A program made the translations under genes and the position numbers. Source: Cardiocondyla obscurior (taxonomy: Eukaryota > Arthropoda > Insecta > Hymenoptera > Formicidae). Taken from it: a stretch of 64,000 nt of DNA. The notes beneath the pieces were generated by a model, which searched no databases, was not told where the DNA came from, and saw only the letters and a list, made by a program, of their open reading frames with translations. The stretch is taken from assembly GCF_019399895.1 (NCBI RefSeq), contig NC_091883.1, positions 1,034,377-1,098,376 of the forward strand. The letters are read 5' to 3'. Each line of letters opens with the position of its first letter. The stretch's first letter is position 1. Shown piece by piece: positions 12,165 to 26,337 of the stretch.

Positions 12165-14105
12165 GTAAGTCGCATGACTTTTTTTTCGTAGTTAGTTATT
12201 GAGTCTCTTGAACCGATAGCACGTCGTCGATCATTAATTACTAAATTATAATGACGCTTGGGATCTTTCGAAAATTGCGTGCGAAGCGTACGCATGGTTT
12301 GACTTGATGTCGTTTTAATTCCGAATAAATCTGCTACGAGCCGCCACCATTACCGTTGCTAAAATTTCATGTAACGTACTGAAGCGAAGTGAAACATGCA
12401 TTTACGCATCATAGAAATCAGTTACAAATTCGCGATAGTGTAATTAAAATTTGCAAAGTAGTAAAAATTAAGTCAACACTTGATCTCTCGGCACGAGATA
12501 TCTCAAACGTGAGAATTACTCGGCATCGCAGAAAGCGGCAACCACCGGGCAACTAACCCTTTAGTTTCTGCATCTTCGTTTGGAATAGGAATTATTTCTG
12601 TAAGTAAATTTCTTTAGATATTTTTAGCAAAAACTTGTCTTTATAACTTAAACACTTGTTTCTATAATTTACAACGGGCTTTTTTATACGCCCTTGTTCT
12701 CGGGTGTATAACCTATAATTTATGGCGACGCAAATGTGTGAGATCGACGGGATTTTCTCACAGAGCTAAATTAGAAGATCGCATAAGTTTACTGTCGGTC
12801 TTTTTGGCATACAACCCGCCGTAGCGGAGACAAATGGACCGGAAAGTCATTTTACTTCCTTAGTCCCGGCTAATGTGACTTTAATGTCATTGGAAGTTTT
12901 TCACTTTACTTCGGCTTCCTGTCGGTGGATTAGACCAAGTTGGTACAATTATCGGTAGGATTCTTCATCTCCACGTCGATCTTTCTTCCTTGTAGTTATA
13001 CCCAGCACCGCCGATAATCTTTACGTGATTTTTGAAATTTGTTTAGCGCACTTACGATTTATTATACGAAAGTAAATAATTATAGGAACAATCTTGGAAT
13101 AAAATTAAAGAAAAAAAAAAAGACGAAAGTAATAAAACGATAGAAACACGTGAAAGCACAAAGAAAACTTCGAAAATCGAGAAAAGCTATCAGAGATAAT
13201 CAAAACGATTTCGTGCGTCTGCGACCTACCGCGAGGATGAAAGCGTGGGACGATTAGATATAACACGTGTGCCTGCGAGGCTGTTTTGTGTCCAAATAAA
13301 ATGCGTGTAATCATATTCTAGATAAAGGCGTGCGGTAAAAGTTCTTTCGAGCGGTCGAATCAATTCTACGTGGTCGCAAAACCAGATGCCACTCTTAACG
13401 TTACTAATATCGTAATCCGTGATCGCTTACCTGTTTAGGAGACGGTTCACTTTACGAACGCACGTGACAGCTGCGTCGATTACGAATTAACGTAGACATT
13501 CAATTCAAATGTTAGTAAAAACACGTCTTTAAATGCAGAGTCAAGTGCGACGCGATTACGTAACGTAATGCAGTGAAAAGAGGCAGGTGCCCCGCAGGTA
13601 AAAGGGCAAGAAGGCGGGGGAGGAACTACGAACGGTTGGTCTTCGGGGAAGGAAATTCGCTTCACTAATTTCGCTCCTTCCGACGTGATATCGTACGAGT
13701 GCCTTCGGACGTTATCGGATTAATCTAAAAACTAGAGCGGCACTGTCTTTAGCCTTGATTCTACGAGCGCAGATCTTACAACAGCGAGATTATCCCTTTG
13801 TCTATAATAATTTTTTTTTTTTAAAAGCTATAACGTTTATTTAATTCTATCGGCAATTAGGCGTTGCTTAGAAGCCTCCGCGAAAGGTATTAAGAGCCTT
13901 AATCACTCGAGCCGAATCTTTCGAAGAAGGTGGACCGTTTAGGGGTAGCCTGCTGATGATATTGGCGATACAGTCGCGGATTTTGCCCGGTCTTCCTTGT
14001 CTAGCTCTCGTTTCCGTATTTCCGGAAGACTCTCCAATTTTGCGATCATAATTTGTTAATAATTGGACATTTTGGTTGTGGGCTCAGTGTGGTGGAGGGG
14101 TCTTC

Positions 14106-14140
14106 TTCTCGCTGGCCAACTGGTCCCAGGTGTGTGTACG
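14106..14140 (+). promoter_or_regulatory. Paired E-box motif, copy 1
   Basis: The block contains GCCAACTGGTCCCAGGTGTG, that is two E-boxes (CAACTG and CAGGTG) with a 4-bp gap, preceded by TCTTCTCGCT and followed by GTGTACG. A very similar block occurs at 26338-26370. CAGGTG is a core bound by proneural bHLH dimers, and atonal lies about 20 kb to the right, so a shared enhancer module is possible. Function is inferred. Confidence 0.3.
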
Positions 14141-14217
14141 GGGAGCGTGGCGGACGCGTGCTTCTCCCCTCTTTTAACCTTCGCTTGCAGCCAAACGCGT
14201 TCGATTCGATTCGCTCC

Positions 14218-14249
14218 TTTCTTCTTCTTCTTCTTCTTCTTCTTCTTCT
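14218..14249. repeat. TTC microsatellite
   Basis: About ten uninterrupted TTC triplets. Because the unit is a triplet, it keeps several reading frames open across it on both strands, encoding only poly-Phe, poly-Leu, poly-Ser, poly-Glu, poly-Lys or poly-Arg. This explains the long spurious frames at 14046-14542. Confidence 0.95.
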
Positions 14250-17200
14250 GGTGCTTTTACCCCGCGTTCTCCTCTTCCGTTCGCTCTCATTTCTCCGAGA
14301 GCATCGGCGAACACTCCCCTCGCGATTTGACGTGCGTGCGAAATTTCTATTTGCAGGGACTGATCCACAAACACGTGAGAAACAGTATACACAGGTATAA
14401 GATAATAGAATCGCGACGTAACAATTTTTATGCGAAAAATAACGCGGAGAAAAATCAGAGTAAATCAATAATCATAGATCTTTGTGACTTTAGTAGACAT
14501 GCAACAACGGATAATCTCATTTTTTGTTTAATCATAAATTAAATATAAATTTAACAATAAATTATCAAGTAATTTTATATTTTTCTAGTCTAAATATTTT
14601 AATAGATTGACAAATCAAAGTCACAGAAACTACGGTGCAATTATTTGGAAAAGTTTTTTCGAACAGTCCAGCCGAGTCTAGTCTACGAGCAAAAATATAA
14701 TTATTCATGTTAAAGTAAATTAGTGACAGATTTTTCGTTAATTGCCGCGCAATCAGCGAGACTGCAGTGGACGAGACAGTAAAATGGTTAAATGGGGTAT
14801 CGTCGGGTGTAGTTGAGTCGGTGATGGTAAGTTTCGGTGGTGCCGCGCCGAGGGAGGGATTTGCATTCGCGGAAAGGTGGCAATTACTTGCAAACGGAGT
14901 ATAACGCAATTATCGAATTAACCCTCGCACCCCCACATAATTGCTCGCGACTTCACGATTTAAGTGGATAATCATTGGGAACCTGACCGGCTGACCGGGC
15001 GAGCGCCGAATTTCGCCGGGCCAAGCATCAGAAAATGTGGGGCGGCCGATCGAGCGGTGCATCGTGTAATTTACCTTGCACGTTACATACGCACTGATCG
15101 TTTGCCCTAATGCCCAAAGTACGAGCTTAACAGGCGACCCCGCTTCCTTTCGATGCATTCCGATTGGAAAATTTCGACTTAGCCTTGTCTTTTTCTTCCG
15201 CGTACTTCTGCCATTCCGAAAAATTAGAAAACAAGACGGTGAAATTGATACCATTCTTTCAAAACTGCTTCCTTTAAGAATCCGTGGAAATATCGATAAT
15301 AATTTGACGTAGCGTAACATGCCCGTCTGCTTCGATCAAGCGGAGGAAATCGGTCGAGCGATTTGGTAGCGCGGACTCGAGGAGAAGCTTCGCTCTCGAT
15401 CGAAGGGCCCACTCGATCGCGCAGGAGGGTGCCGCATTGTTATTCTATAGCCTTCATTTTCACCTCCGTCTCCGTTTCGCCTCCCTCATTCACGCGGACC
15501 TCATTGTCTCGCGGACTGCCGAACAACGTTTATTGTACCCGCCGGTTTCAATGCACAAATTTCCAAATAGACCGCGCGATTGTTTCACTCTTCTTTGAGT
15601 CTATTCTTCTCGACGCCGGCTAATCTGCCGGCATTCATCCCCATTCGACGACGATTTACAAAAATCCTTAGCATCAATTTCGAGAAACTAAAAAATTTTT
15701 TACACACGGTCTGAAGTAAATAGATTTTATTGCTCGCCGCATTTTTTAGGCATGTCGCGACCGACCGTGTGAAAGTCGTCAATTTTTTTTCCAACTAGAG
15801 CATTCGTAACTGTCTCGTACTCCGGCTGATTCGATCGTTGGTACCACCCCCTCGTTTCGAAGGGCACTTCCTCGGTCCTAATCACTAGGCTACCGACACT
15901 CCGTATTCATTCTACGAAGTCGTGCTTGGGAAAACTCCGCGTCGCCCAACCGTCGATCCTTCTCTTTCCGACCTTTGCATTTGACACTGAAGATGACCGA
16001 GGAAAGATTCAGCTTCGGTCCATTTTGTGGAGCGCTCTCGACTCGTTTTATTTTCGATTCCTCAATTAGTAACTTTTCTACCAAGGCTGACCTTTATTAC
16101 GATCTCCCGGATAGATTTTTCCCTCATCTATTTCCCTTTGGCAGATAGTCGCGCACAAACGAGGCCAGCGGTTTCCTCGAGCCGCATTACAAATCACCGA
16201 AATGGCCTCCGAGGCCACCACGATTCCGAGGTCCTTTTAGAACCAAGGCGGCCCCTCGAAAGTTCTTTCCGAAAATCAATTTTTTTTCTCCGGGGCGTCA
16301 ATTAAGCGGAATTTTTCCGTCTTCGACGTAGGTCCGGGCGAAAGAAAAAGAAAAAGAGAGAGAGAGGAAAGAGAGCAAAGACTTCGGTCCTCGGAAGCCT
16401 TAATCGTAGCTGTTGCTTCCCGTTTCTGCCGACCATTGCAATTTTCAGTCTTTCGGCTACTGCAATCGTTCTTTCGAGGGTCATTCGTCTAGGGGGTTAA
16501 TCTCTCTCGAGGGAACGTGACTCGGCACCGGTTTCTTTGGATGAGCGGCAATGGTAACGACAGGAGAGCAAATATTTTGGTATCACCAGTTAGACGTCAT
16601 TTCTCGCGTGCATTCTGCCCACCTAATCGGCGACTCTATCGCAAGAATAATATTGGACTAATATTATCAAAATTACAACAGCGGGCGCGAAGAAAAGAAA
16701 AAAAGAACTGACGTTCTTCTCACCTGCGCGCGTTATTATTTTAGGTAGCGGGTACACAAAATACTACGGTTTATAAACACGCACTTGGGACGTGCGAATT
16801 TAAATTGACGGGCGATTTAATTAAAATAAATAATTAATATGCGAGGGAGGGGTCTCGACGCTCTCTTCGACGAGAAGTTTTATGGAGCTCTTCGGCTCGT
16901 CGTTCGATTATATCCTCAACCGTCGGGAGTACGCGTGTAATCGGCTTATGCGTGTTCGCAGTTAACGCGATCGAACACGCGAGGAAGGTTCAGACTGTTC
17001 TTCTTTCTTTCTTTTTTTCGGCGAGTTAGGTCAAGTATGGGCGCGCGAAGCAAAAAATGCCGCGGCACGAATTAGGCGCGCTTTGACAATTCTAATCTCG
17101 TGAAATATACACGCGACGCGTAACGAACCAAGAAAGCGAGGCGGAGGAGAAAAGAAACGCGTCGGATTACATAAAACACACCGTGGTCAGGATGCTCAAA

Positions 17201-18460
17201 GGGTGACGCTTGCTAAATGGCGCTAATAGTAATCCTATTCATTGTGACGCGATACTTTAGGCGCGTCGTATCGTCCTACTTGTACGGATTACGAGCGGAA
17301 AGGACGAACGACTGCTCGTGCGAGTGGCCGAGCGGGTGGAGACTGCTCGAAAGGCGATATCTTTACAAGGTGTTGAAATAGGAGCTCTTTTATATTTACT
17401 TCATACATCAGCCGTAATATTTATTAATGAGAAACAAATGAAATATATAAGGCAGGCTGTGAGAAAGAAGAAAAAAAATTTTTTTTATTTCGTCTATTCG
17501 CATCTTTCACGTAATCAGGTCCAAAATATTTATTTATGTGCTAAAAAGTAGAAACATAAATTTACAATGCGACAAGGCTGATCTCGATATCTTTCGATAC
17601 ACGTACAATTTCCGATTATAGTTGTAAGGCTTTAACGAGTACTACAACACGTAGCAAAAAGTCTCCATCTCGCTGGTCAGCATCTCGTATTCTCGGAGTG
17701 CCGCTCGGTAATAAATGCCGACGACTTCATCGGAGAGGTGCGAGAGACGAAAGGGAGAGTCCGTCAGCTTCGTCTCGTCGTAGACAAGCCGTGAGCCACG
17801 GGGGTCCGAACCAGTCTATTACACCCGCGTCCCAGTTATTAATTATACTCGTGCCATCGCGGTCGCTTCTTGCGATTAAACCCGCGGCGCGTCCCGCCGT
17901 CATCTCACCCTGAGTGATTCATTTTAAAAGTGTGCCCGTTCACGGCGGGACATCAACGTGTGTTTCATACATACGTCCGTCTCGATTTACATCCAGCTGT
18001 TATTTAACTTATTACGTTACTCCAAACATTGTTAATTTCTCTTACGGACAGGATCCCAAGTCGTGCCGAGAATTCGTTCTTCCAGATAATAAAAAAATTC
18101 TTATCAATACGAAATGTTAAGTCGTGTCCACCTTGCACCCAGACTTGTAAAAAAAAAAAAAAAAAATAAAATAGGAGCGCCGACTAATCTTTTTCAATTA
18201 ATAGTCCACTGGTCTGGCGATAGAGCATATTCCAATTGACGGATTAAATAATGTTTGACACGCGAAAGCGGTCGTTCACGTGCACCGTGATGAGAAGGGA
18301 GTACGCTATGAGCGCGCGGCCCCGTTGTTTTCTCTACTCTCGTATAATTACGATTATAAGAGCGCGCACGTGTGCGTTGGTGGTGCTTTACCTCGCGTCG
18401 GAGATCGTGGGAACTGGCATGAAGGGAGAGAAAGACGAGATGCTCCGAAGAGTAGAAAGA

Positions 18461-18633
18461 GGAAGGAAGGAAGGAAGGAAGGAAGGCCGGACCTCGGCAG
18501 ATTTCGAGGTGGAGAAGTCGACAAAGGTTGCAAAGGGAGGAAACGAGCGGGGGTGAATTTAAGCCCCGAATTTCTTTTTTCTCTCCTCTCTCTCTTTCTC
18601 TCTCATCTCTCTTTCTCTCTCTCATCTCTCTTT
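18461..18633. repeat. GGAA microsatellite and CT-rich tract
   Basis: About six GGAA units at 18461-18486. A pyrimidine-rich stretch of CTCTCTTT/CTCTCATC words follows at about 18570-18633. Simple sequence only. Confidence 0.9.
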
Positions 18634-20549
18634 TAGTACCAGAAACGCGGGCGTTATAGCGATCCGTTGTGCTGCTGAAGTACGTCAATGGTACTTCCAG
18701 CATTATGGGCGCGATCAAAGCGCTATATTGTTTGAGGTTTTATTGCACCGGCCGTGTAAACTCTTTGGCGAAGAGGGTTTCAACGGGGCGACACGTATCA
18801 AAACATTCACCGGTCGCCGCTTATCGATAACTGCAACCCTTTTAATGCGCGAAGCGCAATCTCGTACAAACGCGGTCAGCACACAAAATAATTTTTTTAT
18901 CGCCTGTTCTAGAGATTCTCGCGAAGCTGGATCTCGCAAAAACAATCGAGAATATTGTTATGTAGCGTGTGATTAATTTTGCTCTTATTATCGTATAAAA
19001 TATTAAATGACTAACGAGCTTTCGCAAAGAAACCGATCAACTTCAATACGTTTTGTTATATTTTAATAAAAGAAGGTACTTCTAAGGCTTGTCTTTTTTT
19101 TATTTATTTATTTTTTTTTTTTTTTTTGAACGGTGAGGTTTTGTTACAACGCGAGTTACATTACACTAGGGACCAGTCCGGTCGCCGTTAAATACAATAG
19201 AGACGTTTTTCCCAAGGAGAAAAAAGAGGACGTGAGCGTGGCGGCGGGCCACGCGTACAAAACTGGACCCCATCGACGCGCGATAATTGGTGGCTCGGGA
19301 GAGAAGTATTCTTACGTCGGTAGATCGTCGTCCCTCTCCGTTGCAGTCGGTCGTAGCAATTTAGCAGGTAGCCAAAGGTCCGGTCGTGGTCCCGCGGCCG
19401 GAGATCACCGTATCTCACGAGCCCTTCCCGCCCCTCTTCGAGGCCCTTCCTCTCCCGGTCACCCAGTCCTGCAACCCGCGCGTATTTAAAAGCGTTTAAG
19501 GGCGCTCTCGAGTGCTCGAGTGCTCTCCTGCCCCGGATCCACAATGGTTCTTGCGTATTATTTGTTGGTGAAATAACATGCTGTCAGTTATAAGGGATAT
19601 GCTAAATATATAGGCACGCTAGAGATTCCCGAAGGAGAATCGATCGAACTGCGGCTCGGTCGTTCGTCGTGACGCTCGAGTGTTGTGCTTCGAGTCACGG
19701 CGAGCCACGGCACGCTCAGGAAGAAAGGCGACGAGGGGGCGAAGGGGGGCCGAACGGAGGTGATCTTTATACACGTAGGGGCCCTCCTTCACAAGACAAT
19801 TCGTAACAATCGAGAAGGCATCACCACCGCGATCCGCTTCGGGGATGGATCGCGCGGATCGGATCGATTCGAGCGCGGGCACCCTTCGTCTCGATCTCGC
19901 GGCCCTTCCCACCTCCCCTTCGACCCGGCCGACGCGCCAGGAAGGCGTGGAGGCACCGTTTATTTTCCTTTTCTCCCTTTTTGACGGCCCCCGCTGTCGA
20001 TATCCGACAATCGTCCTTCTCTCGCGCGCGGGAAAGGCATCGCAAGGATTCCGGATAGAATTCCGAACGTCGCGCTACCGATGCCGGGCCCTTCACGATG
20101 CGTTCAGCTCCTCGAAGCGAGTGGTCGAATAATATCGACCCTTTGAAATTTGCGGCGGGCTCCCAAGAGAGGAGACGAAGGTTTAAAGGAAAGGTCGCTC
20201 AGGAGAAAAGTTATTTCGTACGCGAGTTATTATTTTACGCCCGAGGCCCGTGGCCTCTACGCTCGCTTAATCTAATAAAGCAACTAATAACTAATAATAA
20301 CTTAATAGAGTCCGGCTTGAAAGGAGGCCGTAATTACGTACACTCTTTAATTATGTGGGTCCTGCGCTCGATCGAATCGACGTTATTTGATTATCGAGCT
20401 CGAGCGAGTACATAAAATAACGAAGGGGGAGGAACTGTTTGTTTTTCGGACACTGATGGGTCCCGAGCGGCGAATTTAGGGCTACATCGGCGTTCGATCG
20501 AATGTACCGAGCTCGTGCAGACACGACGAGTAGAATAATAATGACTACG

Positions 20550-20554
20550 TTTTT

Positions 20555-20591
<37 letters not shown>
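20550..20591. repeat. Poly-T tract
   Basis: Forty-two bases, all T except one G at 20555, leaving an uninterrupted run of 36. No target-site duplication or retroposed gene is visible beside it, so I treat it as a simple homopolymer and not the tail of a retrocopy. Confidence 0.9.
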
Positions 20592-20592
<1 letters not shown>

Positions 20593-23500
20593 GCAGATAC
20601 GGTAAAATGCACCTTGTTCGCTATACGTCAAGTGCGATTATCATTAAAGTGCGTTATTTATTCTTAAATATATTGATGCGGGTGGTTGTATTTAATTAAT
20701 TTTACAAGAGAAATACACAATTTAGAACGTTACAATTTTGCGATAAATAGGCGGAAGAAAGGGAGCGATGCTCACTTCCACAGGCAGCTCGCTCTAAAAT
20801 AAGCGCGGGCACGATCCGCGCATATTAAACTGAAATAACACGATGCACGCGGCGTCCTTTCTCTTTCTTAAGCACTTATCATAATAAGATGAATAGGGTA
20901 ACGGTTGCTCGGGAAAATGAAGTGGACCGCGATGCTGCGCGTCCGCGTGCAGCTGCGTTACCACGATGCACGTGCTGCGTTTCGCGCGCGTGTGCCCGGT
21001 TTTCGTTGAAGCGATAAATGGGCACGTGACCCGCTTTTAATCCGACGGCGCTATCGCGGCGACTAGCCGCGAGAAACTCGAAATGTATTCCCCGTGTAAT
21101 ATTGTCGCATACCGTTACCTGTGCAGATGCCGCGTACAATTTTCATTATCGATAACATGTTCGTTATTCTACGATAATAAATGACCCTGCAAATTTATTC
21201 GCTAGATAAACAGGAACAAAACGCGGCGCGTATCCTATAAAAAATTCTCTCTCTCCGGAACACGTGGAAATCTCGCCGAGAAGTACGATTGATCGAGGAT
21301 AATGCATTACAAAAAAAAAGAAAAATGAAAATACACAATCTTGCTCTTTATTTTCTTCAAGTTTTAATTGTCTACGAAACGGCGGAGAATGAACGTGCCA
21401 TTCAAAGTGTTATAACTTTCCAAACGCGGCCAAAGGATTTGGAGAACAAATAGCAAGTCTCGTAAGCGTGATATGCATTCTGTTGAGGCCGCCGACTGAT
21501 AACTGGCCGCGTGACCGTGCAAACGAGAGTCGGGCAATTAACGTCGAGCCGGCGCGATTACGTTTTTTGCCGCGAAAGAGGTGCGAGCTTGACTGACAGG
21601 CGGGGGAGGACCGACGGGGTGTTGACCGGCACGACAACTCTCGCGGCTTTTCGGGGTTTCAGGGTTTTGGGCATCTCGCGATGAGGTGAGAAACGAGATC
21701 TCGTTAGGCAAGATCTCGTCCGGCCTGGTTAACGTTATGACAACCTCCTCCTGGTCGGCAATTACCGGATTACAATGTAAAGATGCTAAAGGTGGTAAAA
21801 CGCTGACAGGGTCACCCCCGCTTATCGCGGGGTCCCTTTTAACGGGGGGGATCTCTTTAACGAGATGCGCGGTGTGGGCGGACGTCGGTGCGTGAGACGC
21901 GTCGTCTCGCCTTATATCTTGACGGGATAATTTTCTCCCTCGCAGCTTATCCCTCCTTCCTCCGCGTATAATTCGCGCGCGTCTTCACGTTGCCGGGATA
22001 ACGGCTTGGTAGGATGATTTCGTAGGCCCGGAGAGGAGACTTCGGCTCATTTATCACGCAATTTTCAGGAGCGCGCGTCGGTTTCTGCGATTCGCGTTTT
22101 AAAAAATATAAACCGTAACGTAATTATCATCGTGCACCATAGTTCTGATCTCATTACGCAAGTTACGACGGATTATCCTAAAATAAAAAAAAAAAAAAAA
22201 AAAAAAAAGAGGAACACTTTCTGGGTATAGAAAGGGCGGAGACGTTTTGCAAGCGCGTCTCGTAAAAGCTTCGTCCGCGCTCAAAATGCACGTGTCATTT
22301 ACGCGAAAGCTTAGCCGCTCTTTTATTTCCGCCGAGGTGTTCTGGGCATTGGTAAAGTGTTATTTGATTTGTGGCCTGTAGAGAGAGAAAGAGCCGGGCT
22401 CGTCTGTAATAAGCGAACCGCCTCTTCCTCAATATATTCTGCCTTGATGGCTCGATGCGTGCGCGTTTGATCGCGTAAGAAAGCCGCGGCTTTGAAACAC
22501 TAAACCGCGAAATGAATACAGCGGTACTATTACGGGTTAAAGAATATCTCTTTTAGGTCGCGGCGAGCTTTTCTTAAACGGGAGCTGACAAATCGTTAGC
22601 TTATGTCTCCGGCGCGGATCGCCTGATTACTTAAATTAGACGTGAACAAGTAGAAATAAATTTATAGGACAGCTAAGATAGTTTAGGTAATACTGTTAGG
22701 AATCCAGCTGACAAAACTTTCTGTCGGCGGAATATCTTCCTCTTTTAGAAGACGCGTTTCCGTCGTCGATCACTGCGAAGACAAACTTCCTTCTCAGACT
22801 ACCTGGTAAAGAGACCAAGTTGTTTTAATACGATCATAAAGAGCGAGACTCGTGTGCGCACGAGTCGAGTAAAGAGTGCGAATATAGAGACAGGCGAAAC
22901 CGTACGAAGCCATAACGCGAGAGGCGCGATAAAAGTCTTTAGGCACCTGTCGTTCGTGTTCGGATCGTCAGAAAGAGTCGGCACAGATGCTGCCGCTCGT
23001 TCTGTCCGACAAGACAACGAACTGGCATTCATCCGAAGATATATTTCCACTATTAACGCTAACGGGCTTTCGCACCGTTATCTCTTAGCCGTAAATAAGT
23101 AATTAACCGAATCTATTTCAGCGAGCGACGCAAGTACGCGATTAAGTAACAGTCGAAATTGATCTCAAGTGGCAAAGAGATTATTTTATAATAGGTGAAT
23201 CAAAATAATTTCAAAAATTGCTCGTATAGATTTGATTAAAATTAAGAGCACACGTCAATCAGATTCACGATTTTTACAACGGTCGTAGCTTTATTTTTTT
23301 GCTGAACGCAGCCGGTGAAATTCTAATAGCGCGGCGCGACATGCCGGGCATTGATGCTGCGGAGCCGTACGAGTGTTTAATTTCTCGTCGTTACGCGCGG
23401 TTGATTTCACCGTCGTCCCGCTTCTACGCACTCCATTTAATAAGCGTCGGTAACCTTCGATCGGGCCAAGATCGTGTATGGATAGGACCCGAAACAAGCC

Positions 23501-26337
23501 CGTCTGGACCACCCGGGCTATTCGGAGTGACACGACCAAACGAGAGGTACGACACGATCTCGCGGTGTCCGATGTCCCATCAGGAATGTTCGACACTTGT
23601 AAGCGGTTGTCCGTACATAGAAAAATCAGTGGCGTCACCGATCATCGTTCTGATCGCTAAGTAGGAGCGACGTGATGCGTCGTTGTCATTATCTCTAGAC
23701 AATCTCCTTATTATTGATCTCAGGATCACTTCCTTTCTCGTCGTTTGCTCGACGACCGAGTTTTCAGTGATAATTTAGTTCTTTACACAAATTACTAAAT
23801 TTATAAAAGTTTAATTTCTATTTTTTATTCGGGGGAAAAAAAAACAGAGAAAACGTAGCATAAAGAAAAATTAAAATTGCACATGTATGGATTTAATTAA
23901 ATGTCTCGTTAATATCTTTTTTTTTTTTTTTTAATATTATACTAATGTGAAATTATTTTTTGATAATTCGGAAAATTAGAATTTAGGGAATTCTTCATGA
24001 AACCTAACCGTCTTTTGTACAATCAGTTTGATCTAAGCGCGCGTTTCGAAGACAACGACGCGTAATCTGTAAAGTATTATCTACTAATCGTATTTCACCG
24101 GAACCTTTCTTTTCGCGACCAGCGATTCTTAATGACGGACAACCGGCTAGACAGAACCCGCTGTCTTCGGATCTTTTAGGCGCGTATATCGTCCACTCAT
24201 TAACTATGCATTTCGAGGAGATCGAGGAAACTTTGCCAGATACCCGAAGTGAAGAAAGTGCTATCCTTGTAAATTTCTCTTTCCGCCTTTTCAAATTTTC
24301 GAGTTACTGCGGAAAAATATTGTAATCTGATCGTACCCTTCGATACTGGCGAAAACCCGGGTGCGAGAGAGGGAGGGAGAAAGGGGAAGTGCGGGATCGA
24401 AAAGAGATGAGACGAAAAGATCGAAGAACGGCGTGTAGGCGACACGATCTTCGGCGGAAGGGTCTCGGGGTCTCTCTTCGCACCTATTTCAACGCGCGGA
24501 CTTTATCGCGGATCGGATCAGCCGGTATTTGTCTCCCAAACGAGAAATTCTGCCGCCTCGGGAGCCTTGCTGTTTTCGTTCTCCAGGATACTCGGCGATC
24601 CAGATCTTGAGCTATTTGTCGCTTCGGGAAACTCTAGACGGCAAAATGATGAGGAGTTATCGTGTTGCTCGCCGAAAAATCTTCCTCAATCTTGAAAAAT
24701 GTTCCGGGATTTAATATTCGATATCTAGATTTCTGCACATTTTTTTTTATTTAACTGATATCAACAATAATGCACAAGTCGTCGGTATTTAAGTAACGCA
24801 GACATGAGCTTTACGAAGATTTGAACGAGTTCTCACGAGGACCGCGCGATAAAACGTCCGGTCGGGCTATCGAAAACCGTCGTCGCCGCCCACATCCGGA
24901 GGTATCGGGCAAAGCGGCGGCGCCATCGAGATCACTCGTGAGGCGTTTGTTGGTTTTACCGGTTTACAAAATCGTTAATTCGCGCGTTTATCCCGCGCGC
25001 AGATCTCGGGGCCGCCGTCCGAAATTGGGCTGCTCTCATAAATCTCACGACCCGTCCGTCCGTCCAATTTCAGATAATACTGCGAGAACGCCGGTGCTGT
25101 TGATCGTGTTGAAGGCGAGGGCATCGTAAAACTTGACGTCGCGAGACGTGAAACCGGACGTCCACGTCTTTTCACCCTCACGAGAGAAACTCGACGCGAT
25201 CTCGAGAGCCTTAATTCTCGCGAGTCGCGAATACGTTAAACGAGTTCTCGACGCGGACTTTTCATGCCAGCGGAAGCCGGACGCTTCTTCGCGACGGTAT
25301 CGCGCTATCGAGACGTTAATCGATCAGTCAGCTGCGAAAATCATTCTGACTTTTAATCGTATGGGAAGGGGCGTCGGAATAAAAAGAAGCGCATCCCCTT
25401 CGTCCCGGCACCGACTGTCGTCGCGAGATGATTTCCGGCGTCATGATTCGGCACGATTTCTTCAAAGCACTGGTGAATATATCGTCTCCGAGGGTAGCGA
25501 GAATTAAGGTAAAGGCTGGCGTATTATACATGTGTATATATAGATGTATAAAAGAGAGGGTGAGAGGACGAGGCGTGCGCGATCCTGCACGGGTTGGCCC
25601 TGTCGTCCTCCCTCGACAGGACCATATGGAGAGCATACGGCGAGCAGCAGGCTCTCCGCACCCGCTTCCCTCTTTCGAGGGTTTAATCTACCCGCGGCCG
25701 CCAAACTACCGTCCAAAAGAAATCAGGTAACTTCCAAACTTTGGCGCGTCTCCGTTTCCGCTATTAGGCATTTTTACATATGTGCCGACGCGCGCGTGAC
25801 GTATGGATCCGTTCCCCGGAGATTATCTCGACGCACTTGTAAAACCGGAGGACGGTTACATCACTCATTCACGGCCTCCGCGGCCGTGTTAGCGCGCTCT
25901 CTGACTTACAGCGAGCGATCCTCTCAATCGTTACGAGGCAAATTGGTGGAATTTTTATTTTACACATGACTCTTAGAAATTAGGTTTTGTTTCAATGCGT
26001 TTTTTGTGACGTATTACATTCTTAATTTCGAAAACTTTGAATGTTTAAATTAAAATTAAATTATAATGTTTTAAATTAAATTTAAAAATAATTAAAAAAT
26101 TAAAATAAAATAAAAATTAAATTAAAATGTCAACTACTGCCGTTCCGATCGACGAAATGGTCACCCAGGGGGTGGTGAACCAGGTCGCAGGGCTTTAGCG
26201 AAGGTGGAAATTGAAAGGCTCGGGAGTACTTAAAGAAAAGTCGGTTTCGGGAGGTAGTAACGAGTTCGGTATCGCGCGTCGTCGTCGATTCCTTGAAGAG
26301 AAGAGGTTCGTTCTAGTAGACGATCCCGGGGCCCTCT
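20592..26337. other. Gene desert upstream of atonal, middle part
   Basis: CpG-rich DNA without recognisable genes. A poly-A run lies near 22185-22208. AT-rich islands occur at about 23750-24000 and 25970-26130. Frames of 100-140 codons (for example 25544-25969 and 26195-26608) have low-complexity Arg/Pro/Ser-rich translations and no splice context, so I do not call them. Confidence 0.5.

Larger units (their letters stand above)
12165..20549. other. Gene desert upstream of atonal, left part
   Basis: CpG-rich DNA with islands of AT-rich sequence. Many short frames are open on both strands because stop codons are rare in GC-rich DNA, but none has protein-like composition or splice partners. Contents noted: a TTC microsatellite at 14218-14249, a paired E-box motif at 14106-14140, GA-rich DNA at 16345-16378, a GGAA repeat at 18461-18486 and CT-rich DNA at 18570-18633. 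I see no tRNA, rRNA or transposon ORF. Confidence 0.5.

Noticed and set aside
14046..14542. Frames of 115-159 codons on both strands
   Set aside because: Sustained by the TTC microsatellite and low stop density; the translations contain long homopolymers and mirror each other across strands.
17318..17345. TGGCCGAGCGGG resembling a tRNA-Leu/Ser D arm
   Set aside because: No T-loop GGTTCGAATCC or acceptor-stem pairing follows at the right distance.
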